Below, piece by piece: positions 56,079 through 64,000 of a DNA stretch of 64,000 bases. The position numbers and the translations under genes were made by a program. The notes beneath the pieces are model-generated. The model was not told the DNA's origin, searched no databases, and was given only the letters and a program-made list of their open reading frames with translations. The stretch is from assembly GCA_036169595.1 (NCBI GenBank), contig CM069769.1, forward strand, positions 1,718,501-1,782,500, given 5' to 3'. The stretch is from Dictyostelium firmibasis. Its lineage: Eukaryota > Evosea > Eumycetozoa > Dictyosteliales > Dictyosteliaceae. Every line of letters begins with the position of its first letter. Within the stretch, counting starts at the first letter, position 1.

Positions 56079-59000
56079 TGGGTCTCAAAATGACCATTAA
56101 CCAATGGAATGTCAGAGGGTGGAGTACTGACAGGTCATTTAGTCAAAAAACAAACCTTATCGAAATCCTTTCAGATAAGAACACTCCCACAATCACAGTA
56201 GTAAATGAACTAAACGCAGACTTTACAGCTGCCAATCTAAGCTTCCCCGGTTCAATTATTAGTGTCTCAAGCAGAGGTAACGGCATTGGCATCCTCAATC
56301 ACAACAACAACTCTATCAAAATCACACCCAAAATTATCATCGAAAGTAGAGCCATACTGGCAGAAATATGTGTTAATAGCCTCTCTATTTCAATACTCGC
56401 CATATATGCCCCGGCAAACCCAGAAAAAAGAAAGAGCTTCACAGAGGAACTCAGAAAAATTTATAACGACCTCTGCCTAACTATGACAGAAAAAATTGAT
56501 ATCATTGCAGGCGACTTCAATTGTCTAGATTTCAACGATCTAAACGAGGAAGGTCAATCTGAGAATCCAGACGAATTAGCTTCTCTCATCGAATCAATAA
56601 GATTTACGAATAACCTGCGAGATATGGACCCAGAAAAGAAACACACATTCTTGAGAATACACAAAGATCAAAACCAAGTAGTCACCAGAACAATCACAAG
56701 ACGATTGGACAGGATATACATATCAAACAGCCTTATCGATTTCGGTAACCTCAACTTCCAAAATATTATTCCTCCTTCAGTTGACGGAACCCCGTTGTCT
56801 GACCACAACTTCATATCCACTGGCCTCTTGCTAAACACTACTCTCCAATCATCTAAAAGGAACAGATGGAAATTAAAAAACACCTCTATCCTAGCCAATC
56901 CCATGCTGGCAAAAGTTGACTCAATTTTAAAAGACGCTAACCAACTCAACTCTGATTTTCCTGGCTCTTTTGGTTTCAATCAACTGCAATCTCTAATTTC
57001 GAGAATTAAATTGTTATACCAAGAATTTCAAAAACAAGGAGACTACAACGCGAAAGCCATCACAAATAATCTCAAAGACCTTCTTCAATCGGATTTAAGA
57101 GACTATGCATACAACGCACTTCTGGCAATCAAAGACTCAAAAAAAATCGATATGAAAATGAGATCAGATCTACGAAACTATTGCGAAGAAACCTCTCTTA
57201 AATACATCTCAGCAAAGATCAAAAAAAGAACTTTGGACTTCAAACTAGATGCCATTAAAAACGATGAAGGAGTCACCATTAGAGACCAAACGGGAATTGA
57301 AAATGAATTTTTCAATTTTTATAAAACTCTATATGATCTCAAACCAGATTCTCCAAGAGAACACATCGACATGCTAAAACATTGGAAATTTCAACAAGAT
57401 GAAAGTTGGACAGAACTAGATAAGGATTTTTCGGAGGAGGAAATTATCGAAGTTATAAACCAGCTGAATCCAAATAAATCTCCCGGACCAGATGGTATCA
57501 CCAATCTCTTCTTTATTACACACAAAAAGAAATTGGCACCCCTTTTAGCCTCAGCATTCAATGATTCACTAGAAAACCCTTTTAAAATCAATAAAAAACA
57601 TAAAGAAGGACTCATTATTACTATTCCAAAAAAAGGCGATCCAGAATTAATTAAAAACAGAAGACCAATTACTCTGGCAAACTGCATCTACAAAATCCAG
57701 TCAAAGACCATCAATAATAGATTAGTTAAGATTCTTCCCAAAGTAATCAACACCAATCAAAAAGGTTTTGTCCCAGGAAGATTTATTTTGGACAACATTT
57801 TTACTATCAATGAAACGATATCGTATTGTAACCAAAAGAATTTAAACGGGATAATAACTTTCTACGATTTCGAAAAGGCCTTTGATTCAATCTCTCACGA
57901 TTCAATCCTTAGAACACTACTCCATATTAATATCCCGTACAAAATAACCAATCTTATTATGAGTCTTTTAACAGATTCAGAAGCAAGAGTAGAAGTAAAC
58001 AACAACAAAACACAACCTTTCATTATTAAAAGGGGAGTAAAACAAGGAGACCCTTTATCACCGACCCTTTTCGTACTAGTTATCGAATCTCTGGCTAGAG
58101 TAATATTGGAAGATAACAACATAACAGGACTACCTTTAAACGATGGACCACAAAGAGAAAAATTCCAAGGCTTCGCGGATGATTCGACTTCTTTGGTAGA
58201 GAATAAAAATCAACTAAAAATGGTTCTTAAACACTTCAACACCTTTTGTAAAGCAACCTCCTCCAAATTAAATCTGGATAAATCAGCATCGATAGTTCTG
58301 GGTAATACAAACTACAATGGAATCGAGATTCCGGAGTCAAATAACCCAGAAAGATACCTTGGATACTTCTTCACTAAGAATGGTATCCACAGGAAAATGC
58401 CTGAAATTCTGAGATCAATTCGAGCATCTCTTTTACTTTGGAAAACAACAGGGACCACGGTAAAAACTAAAACTAGCATTCTTAAAGCCTTCGCATTATC
58501 AAAACTAACATACTTTTCATATATTGAAAAATACAATGAGAATGAACTGAAACAAATTAACAAAATAGTGGAATGGTTCCTTTCGGCCTCAAACTACAAA
58601 AACTCCACAGGATTCAATGTTATTAATCTCATGAGCGCAAGAAGATCAAGATACCCAATGGAACAAGGTGGGTGGAATATATGGGACATCGAACAAAGAC
58701 AAAAAGCCCAAAGACTGTGGATAATCAACGAATTCATCCACGCACAAGAAAACAATTCATTGTCATCAGCCACTCATAAAAGCTGGAACTTTCAATTAAC
58801 ATCAAATAGAATTACCTCACAATTTCTAAAGAGTAATATAGATGATTGGAACAAATGTAGAACTAAAAGAGGAATTTTCCGATTCGCCATTTCAATAAAA
58901 AATCAATCGGGTCTTCCCTTATCTCTATCTGAATGGTATAAAGAAATTGACTCCAAAGAGGAAAGAATACCTAAAACCTTTCTCCAAGATAATCTTTCTA

Positions 59001-59755
59001 TGAGAGGGTATAACTATAACTTCCTTTTCACCAACATACTAAATATCAAAGATCCAAAAACTAAAAACACAATGTTTAGATTTCATTCGAGATGCCTCCC
59101 TCTAAACTATCTCCACGAAAAACCATGCCCAATGTGTAATACTAACATGTCTATTGATCCATACGGTCACCTATTCTTTAGCTGCACAAAAACAAAAAAC
59201 TTCATAAATATTAACAAACTAAAAAATTTCGTCTTTGTGACAACAGGTAGACTTTCAAACTGGACGGTGGATAGAGCGATTGTAAATGGAAAACCAATTA
59301 TCAAAATATTTCCAAAATTCAATAACAATACTCCAACCGATAACCAAATCAATCCTGACTACGGAATAGAAGCCTTCCACAAGCCTTACTTCACATGGTG
59401 TTATAAAGCCATTAATTATGACTTAAACAGATCATATGCATACAATAATGTAATAGCATTAATCATGCATCACATATGGATATGGATTTGTAATCAATTG
59501 TATGGTAACAAAGAGCTACAAGATACCAATCTGGATTTTGAAATGCTAACAAACAAATGGCACCAACTAGCTTCTATGGAATACATCAAATTATTAAAAG
59601 AATATAAATTATCGATGGCCAAAGAACCAGAAAGATTCAATGATATCAACTCTTATAATAATAATATAAAAATAATCAAAAACAGGATTTCAAAAAAATA
59701 CTGTATATTAAGAAAATCTCTCCCTAATAATGTGATTGTTGACTTTTTCATATAA
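56078..59755 (+). CDS. TRE3 ORF2: endonuclease and reverse transcriptase
   Basis: 1,225 residues. The N-terminal apurinic-type endonuclease shows VNELNADF, IDIIAGDFNCLDFNDL and PLSDHNFIS. The reverse transcriptase shows KGFVPGRFILDNI, ITFYDFEKAFDSI, KQGDPLSPTLFVLVIES and catalytic FADD at 699-702. A C-terminal zinc knuckle has C1017, C1020, H1031 and C1036 (CPMC...GHLFFSC). It nicks the target and copies the RNA by target-primed reverse transcription. It is full length with no internal stop, so it may be active. ORF2 starts at the ATG inside TGATG, which implies reinitiation after ORF1. Confidence 0.95.
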   Translation: MGLKMTINQWNVRGWSTDRSFSQKTNLIEILSDKNTPTITVVNELNADFTAANLSFPGSIISVSSRGNGIGILNHNNNSIKITPKIIIESRAILAEICVNSLSISILAIYAPANPEKRKSFTEELRKIYNDLCLTMTEKIDIIAGDFNCLDFNDLNEEGQSENPDELASLIESIRFTNNLRDMDPEKKHTFLRIHKDQNQVVTRTITRRLDRIYISNSLIDFGNLNFQNIIPPSVDGTPLSDHNFISTGLLLNTTLQSSKRNRWKLKNTSILANPMLAKVDSILKDANQLNSDFPGSFGFNQLQSLISRIKLLYQEFQKQGDYNAKAITNNLKDLLQSDLRDYAYNALLAIKDSKKIDMKMRSDLRNYCEETSLKYISAKIKKRTLDFKLDAIKNDEGVTIRDQTGIENEFFNFYKTLYDLKPDSPREHIDMLKHWKFQQDESWTELDKDFSEEEIIEVINQLNPNKSPGPDGITNLFFITHKKKLAPLLASAFNDSLENPFKINKKHKEGLIITIPKKGDPELIKNRRPITLANCIYKIQSKTINNRLVKILPKVINTNQKGFVPGRFILDNIFTINETISYCNQKNLNGIITFYDFEKAFDSISHDSILRTLLHINIPYKITNLIMSLLTDSEARVEVNNNKTQPFIIKRGVKQGDPLSPTLFVLVIESLARVILEDNNITGLPLNDGPQREKFQGFADDSTSLVENKNQLKMVLKHFNTFCKATSSKLNLDKSASIVLGNTNYNGIEIPESNNPERYLGYFFTKNGIHRKMPEILRSIRASLLLWKTTGTTVKTKTSILKAFALSKLTYFSYIEKYNENELKQINKIVEWFLSASNYKNSTGFNVINLMSARRSRYPMEQGGWNIWDIEQRQKAQRLWIINEFIHAQENNSLSSATHKSWNFQLTSNRITSQFLKSNIDDWNKCRTKRGIFRFAISIKNQSGLPLSLSEWYKEIDSKEERIPKTFLQDNLSMRGYNYNFLFTNILNIKDPKTKNTMFRFHSRCLPLNYLHEKPCPMCNTNMSIDPYGHLFFSCTKTKNFININKLKNFVFVTTGRLSNWTVDRAIVNGKPIIKIFPKFNNNTPTDNQINPDYGIEAFHKPYFTWCYKAINYDLNRSYAYNNVIALIMHHIWIWICNQLYGNKELQDTNLDFEMLTNKWHQLASMEYIKLLKEYKLSMAKEPERFNDINSYNNNIKIIKNRISKKYCILRKSLPNNVIVDFFI

Positions 59756-59853
59756 ATGTAAAAGCATCATATAATGAACATTAATTAAATTAACTATTAA
59801 AAATAATAAACTTTATTATTGTTAAAGACTAAGGTCAAACAATAATCATTAAT

Positions 59854-59890
<37 letters not shown>

Positions 59891-59898
59891 ATTGAGGT

Positions 59899-60165
59899 AC
59901 AGGCAGTTAAGGTCACCTCCAATGATTTGGATTGGGATGAACATTTTGGAGATCATTACTTATCACCACCTTTGCTGAATATTAGCATAATGATTCAGTA
60001 GAAGATTCTCAAAGATTCAGAAAGACAATCACAAAAAGATTCCTTAGCACAAAGATTATTGTTGGTGACCATATTCATTTTTTCACAACTTTTGATTTAT
60101 CAGATTCATCGGATAGCTATGTAGATTTTGATACCACTACTACCACCACCAAAAAATAACTCATC
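59899..60165 (+). pseudogene. Coding relic split by the TRE3 insertion
   Basis: Downstream of the element one frame reads IEVQAVKVTSNDLDWDEHFG then DHYLSPPLLNI; another continues DSVEDSQRFRKTITKRFLST, KIIVGDHIHFFTTFDLSDSS to a TAA at about 60163. Frames are broken by a stop or shift near 59990-60002. The 5' flank (54440-54508) also reads as coding, so TRE3 landed in an already decayed gene piece. Family unknown. Confidence 0.4.
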
Positions 60166-60182
60166 CACAAACAGCAATAATA

Positions 60183-60398
60183 AAAAAAATTTGATAAAAA
60201 ATAAAACAAATAATTTTAAATAGAAAAAGTCACCTCTTTTTTTTTTGACTTAATTTAAAATTTTTTGCAAATTTCCTGCAAATTTCCTCTCATTAAAATG
60301 CAGCAATAATAATAATAAATTTTGAATTAAGTCAAAAAAATTGAGGCGATTTTTTTCTATTTAAAATTATTTGTTTTTATTTTTTATCAAATTTTTTT
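60183..60398. repeat. Fold-back element with ~85-bp arms
   Basis: The left arm 60183-60267 (AAATTTGATAAAAAATAAAA ... GACTTAATTTAAAATTTTTT) is the near-perfect reverse complement of 60310-60398 (GAATTAAGTCAAAAAAATTG ... TTTTTATCAAATTT), leaving a loop of about 40 bp. Differences are a handful of substitutions and single-base indels. No frame is present. Confidence 0.75.
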
Positions 60399-60509
60399 TT
60401 TTTTTTTTTACATTAGTTTTAATAATCTTATTGATAGGCAATTTTTAAATTTACTAAAATTTTAAAGTTGAAAATAAATATTCCAAAGACTGGTTCATAA
60501 TGATTGAAA

Positions 60510-60743
60510 TCAAATAATGGTTTTGGTTTGTTGTTGAATTCTTAAATCTAAGCAAATTGAAACTAAATCCTTTATCAATTGTTGAAGTTGAAATATCTCA
60601 TATCTTAATTGATTTAATTTATGGTCTATGACTTTATTGTTCTCTATTTCTTCACTTTCTTCAGTTTTTAATTTTTTAGATTGAAAAAATTCATCTTTTG
60701 ATACTTGGCTATATCTTTTTTTTAATACTATTTTAAAATGCAT
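60510..60743 (-). CDS. Small predicted coiled-coil protein, 77 residues
   Basis: MHFKIVLKKRYSQVSKDEFF starts a basic N-terminus, followed by an acidic linker (TEESEEIENN) and a heptad-like helix (LNQLRYEIFQLQQLIKDLV). Composition is Dictyostelium coding-like and an A/T leader precedes the ATG. No family recognised. It is short enough that chance cannot be excluded. Confidence 0.5.
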   Translation of the reverse strand: MHFKIVLKKRYSQVSKDEFFQSKKLKTEESEEIENNKVIDHKLNQLRYEIFQLQQLIKDLVSICLDLRIQQQTKTII

Positions 60744-61312
60744 TTTTATTTTTTTTTATTTAAAAAATTAATTATTATTGTTTTTATTAAAACCTTTTAT
60801 TGAATGAAAAAAAATGTTTCATTTTAAATTAAAAAAAAAACAAAGTGTGTCAGTCTTTTTAAAAAAAAAAAAACAAAAGTGTCAGTCTTTTTGAAAAAAA
60901 AAAAACAAAAAAAAAAAAGGAAATATCTGAACAATTTTCTAATAAAATAAATAAAAAATATCAATAGACTGACACTTTTTTTTGAATACATCTAAAAAAG
61001 ATTAAAATACATTTTCCTTTAAAAATGCACAAAATTAAAAAAAAAAAATTTTAAATAATAAAATTTAACCGATAATTATATATATGATGAAGACTCTAGT
61101 TCAATTGTGTTATTAATTGTCGAAATCTCCTTTTAAATAACTACCACAATTTGAATTGGGATGGGAATTAGTATGTACCCTACTCAATAAATTCTGGATA
61201 ATTACCAATGAAAAGGGGAAAGAGATTACTTAATGAGAGATCACAAGAAGACTCAGTTTAAAATAATCTTTATAAAATACCAAAAAAAGCAAAAAATAAA
61301 ATAAACTATTTC

Positions 61313-61355
<43 letters not shown>

Positions 61356-61597
61356 AGAAAACTAATAGAAAATTAATTTGGAGAAATTCTGACGAAAAAA
61401 ATACATTTAAATAAAATTAAAAAAGATTTTTTAAGTTTAATTAAAGACTAGAATTAGAAAAAAAAATCAAACATTTAGTTTTTTATATTTTTTTTTTATT
61501 TTGTTTTAATTTTTATTTTTAAAAAATTTTCATTTTTTGATTTTTTTTTTTTTTTTTTTCACAATTGTATTATTTTTAAAAATTAAATTAAAAAACA
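60744..61597. other. Intergenic with repeated GTGTCAGTC motif
   Basis: GTGTCAGTCTTTTT occurs at 60847-60860 and 60879-60892 and, inverted, GACTGACAC at 60967-60975. A less A/T-biased patch at 61080-61260 has no continuous frame. The final 100 bp are T-run leader of the TrpRS gene. Confidence 0.5.
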
Positions 61598-63001
61598 ATG
61601 ACCGAAACAACACCAACCGAAACAACACCAACCGAAACCAAAGAACAAGTTATCACACCATGGGAAGTTGAAGCAGCACCAGGAGGTAGTGTTGATTATA
61701 TGAAACTTGTTGATCAATTTGGTTCAACTGTTATCAGTGAAGAACTCATTGCTCGTTTCGAAAGAGTTACTGGCAAAAAAGCTCATCACTTTTTACGTAG
61801 AGGAATCTTTTTCTCCCATAGGTAATTTTCCAATGAATTCATTATAATTTAATATTACTTAGTACTAATGAATTATTACTATTATTACTATTATTATTAT
61901 TCATTATAAATTTATTATATTACAGAGATTTAAAAGAACTTTTAGATCATCATGAAGCAGGTAAAAAATGGTTTTTATATACAGGTAGAGGACCATCAAG
62001 TGGTAGTTTACATTTTGGACATTTATTACCATTTACATTTACAAAATATCTTCAAGATGCATTTAATGTACCATTGGTAATTCAAATGACAAATGATGAA
62101 AAGTTTTTATGGAAAGATATGACTTTAGAGGAATCAATTAAATATACTCATAACAATGTTAAAGATATCATTGCATTGGGTTTTGATATTCAAAAAACTT
62201 TTATTTTTTCAAATTTAGAATATATTCAATATCTTTATCCAAATGTACTTAAAATTGCAAGATGTGTTAATTTAAATCAAGTATGTTAAAATTAATTTTT
62301 ATATTATTTTATTTATGCTTTATGAGTTTAATATTTATTAATATTAATATAAAAAAAAAAAAAAAAAGATTCAAAATATTTTTGGATTTAAAGAATCAGA
62401 TGTAATTGGTAAATTTACATTCCCACCAGTTCAAGCAGCACCATGTTTCCCAGATTCATTCCCACATATTTTCTCATCAGATGATCCAGAGATTAAGAAT
62501 ATCCGTTGTTTAATTCCATGTGCAATCGATCAAGATCCATACTTTAGAATGACTCGTGATATTGCACATAGAATTGGTCATCAAAAACCAGCACTCATTC
62601 ATAGTAAATTTTTCCCAGCACTTCAAGGTCATAATACGAAAATGAGTGCCTCTGATGTAAACTCTGCAGTTTATCTTTCTGATACACCAGATCAAGTTAA
62701 GGATAAAATTAAGAAACATGCTTTCTCTGGTGGTGGTGCCACTAAAGAAGAACAAGAGAAAAATGGTGCAAACCTTTCCGTCGATATTACCTATGAATAT
62801 TTAACTTTCTTGTTGGAAGATGATGAACAATTAAAAGATATCGCTGAAAAATATTCAACAGGTATAATGATGACTGGTGAAATTAAACAAATTCTCATTG
62901 ATCTCATGAATAAAGTTATTGCTCGTCACAAAGAAGCAAGATCTAAAATTACTGATGAAGTTTTATCAAGCTTTATGTCCATTCGTAAATTAAATTTTTA
63001 A
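61598..63001 (+). CDS. trpS: Tryptophanyl-tRNA synthetase, cytosolic
   Basis: Exons 61598-61821, 61926-62280 and 62369-63001 give 403 residues. Class I signatures are [17 protein letters not shown] (HIGH-type, in which GHL is the core) and TKMSASD (KMSKS-type). [26 protein letters not shown] and [17 protein letters not shown] are typical of the eukaryotic cytosolic enzyme (WARS1). The reaction charges tRNA-Trp with tryptophan in the cytosol. The N-terminus carries a triple TETTP repeat and lacks the WHEP domain of vertebrates. By coincidence a tRNA-Trp gene lies 7 kb upstream. Confidence 0.95.
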
Positions 63002-63255
63002 AAAAAAATTTAAACAAATAAAAAAAAAAACATTAATACTCATTATGCCATCCATTAAAACGAGTGGACGAACCCCTTCACTTTTTTTTTGTAGTATGGC
63101 AATCAAAAAAGATATTTTTTTTTTTTCAAAAAAAAAAAATGATTGTTGGGGATCTTGTCGAATCGTCAAACTTTATTTCAAAAGAAATTACACCCATTTC
63201 TTTTTTTTTTTTTTTAATTAAAATTTTATTTTTTTTTAATTAAAAAAACTATGTT

Positions 63256-63290
<35 letters not shown>

Positions 63291-63370
63291 TTTTCCATTA
63301 ATTTTATTTATTTCTTTTTATTTTGTTTTTTTATTTATGACCAACTAATCTAATTTTAAAAAAATAAAAA
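63002..63370. other. Intergenic between TrpRS and desaturase genes
   Basis: 369 bp of A/T runs with one less biased patch (63036-63185) that has no frame. Holds the 3' end of the first gene and the promoter of the second. Confidence 0.45.
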
Positions 63371-64000
63371 ATGAACGATAAAATTTCAAGAAAAATATAT
63401 TCATGGAAAGAAATTTCAAAACATAATACAATTGAAAATGGAATTTGGATTTCGATTGATGGTTTAGTTTATGATATAACAAAATTTGTAAAACATCATC
63501 CTGGTGGTGAACAAGTTTTATTTTTAGCAGCAGGAAGAGATGTAACAAATCTATTTGAAAGTTATCACCCAATGACTGATTTACCAAGTAAATTATTAAA
63601 ATCTTATGAAATTGGTCAAGTTTCAAAAATGGAATTTCCAAAGTATGTTGAAAAGAGTAAATTTTATTCAACATTAAAAGAAAGAGTTAGGAATTATTTT
63701 GAAGAATCTAAAAAAGATTCAAAATTTGGATTTGGAATTATATTAAGATTAGTGTTTGTCTATTGGTTTTTATTTACAAGTTATTATGTAAGTCATTATT
63801 TATTCATTGAAAAATTTTGGTTGAATTGTTTATTAGCATTAGTTTATTCTTTGTCAAATAGTTTATTCTCTTTACATATGATGCATGATGCATGTCATTC
63901 AGCAATTTCACATAATCCAAAAGTTTGGAAATGGTTAGGTGCCACATATGATTTATTAATTGGTGCTTCATTCTTTTATTGGTGTAATCAACATGTTATT
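63371..64000 (+). CDS. Cytochrome b5-fusion fatty acid desaturase (partial)
   Basis: The first 210 codons are in the window and the frame is open at its end. An N-terminal cytochrome b5 domain has IDGLVYDITKFVKHHPGGEQ (haem-binding HHPGG) and SYHP as second ligand region. Then come membrane helices (FGIILRLVFVYWFLFTSYYV) and the first histidine box HDACH in LHMMHDACHSAISHNP. Fusion of b5 at the N-terminus is the front-end desaturase layout; D. discoideum has two such delta-5 desaturases (fadA, fadB) and this is probably one of them. Later histidine boxes lie beyond the window. It acts in the ER membrane on acyl chains. Confidence 0.88.
   Translation, partial: MNDKISRKIYSWKEISKHNTIENGIWISIDGLVYDITKFVKHHPGGEQVLFLAAGRDVTNLFESYHPMTDLPSKLLKSYEIGQVSKMEFPKYVEKSKFYSTLKERVRNYFEESKKDSKFGFGIILRLVFVYWFLFTSYYVSHYLFIEKFWLNCLLALVYSLSNSLFSLHMMHDACHSAISHNPKVWKWLGATYDLLIGASFFYWCNQHVI

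Larger units (their letters stand above)
54509..59888 (+). mobile_element. Full-length TRE3-type LINE
   Basis: A 5.38-kb non-LTR retrotransposon flanked by the 10-bp target duplication GAATTGAGGT (54499-54508, 59889-59898) and ending in a poly-A run. It starts 135 bp downstream of tRNA-Trp in sense orientation, the signature of TRE3 elements. A 46-bp module is repeated at both ends (54511-54556 and 59808-59854: ACTTTATTA.TGTTAAAGACT...CAAACAATAATCATTAATAT). Both ORFs are open. Base composition is visibly less A+T-rich than host genes. The internal poly-A at 54558-54573 follows the 5' module. Confidence 0.92.

Noticed and set aside
61080-61260. Possible gene in the less A/T-biased patch upstream of TrpRS
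   Set aside because: All frames have several stops and no repeated or recognisable motif.

Overview
The window is nuclear DNA of a dictyostelid amoeba, almost certainly Dictyostelium discoideum. Intergenic DNA is nearly all A+T with long homopolymer runs. Genes are compact, with short A/T-only introns that mostly start GTATGT or GTAAGT. Coding regions hold long poly-Asn tracts written as AAT repeats, and the mobile elements are of the TRE (tRNA-gene-targeted LINE) type. Annexin VII, an acyl-CoA synthetase, mitoferrin and TrpRS in one stretch would fit chromosome 1, but that placement rests on memory, not on a search.

Layout. 1-2 kb: tRNA-Lys with TRE remnants on both sides and a tRNA-like dimeric repeat. 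2.3-16.4 kb: ordinary genes (FNIP-repeat protein, an S1/TPR/RS-tail protein resembling TTC14, annexin VII, a cytochrome-b5-fold membrane protein, an RRM-RING-WD40 protein related to RFWD3, and a Fic-domain protein). 17-24.7 kb: an accessory region with three identical-type tRNA-Gln(UUG) genes, several truncated TRE3 copies, many short tRNA-like retroposons, a decayed duplicated gene family, and one intact gene coding for vWA-like, P-loop and ubiquitin-like segments. 26-53 kb: a second gene-dense stretch (small spliced gene, divergent actin, nine-exon acyl-CoA synthetase, proteasome beta-2, mitoferrin, BSD-domain protein, a small basic protein whose first exon is only ATG, a 2,319-residue alpha-2-macroglobulin-like protein with ubiquitin-like domains, and an ELYS-like nucleoporin). 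53-60 kb: tandem tRNA-like retroposons upstream of an intron-containing tRNA-Trp, and a full-length TRE3 LINE downstream of it with both ORFs open. 60-64 kb: a fold-back element, a small ORF, cytosolic TrpRS, and the start of a cytochrome-b5/desaturase fusion.

Most interesting: two families of short, non-coding, poly-A-tailed elements with RNA polymerase III-like A and B boxes. Several copies have clear target-site duplications (up to 15 bp). One family (called U here) always lies within about 50 bp upstream of a tRNA gene in antisense orientation, twice as two copies sharing one target sequence. The other (called D) is a head-to-tail dimer nested in TRE3 debris downstream of tRNA genes. They look like SINEs that use the TRE machinery. 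I do not know of a description of them and could not search for one.

All five intact tRNA genes carry an external B box (GGTTCGA.TC.) 30-33 bp past their 3' end. Splice sites quoted below were chosen by consensus and by reading-frame continuity; every multi-exon model closes in frame.
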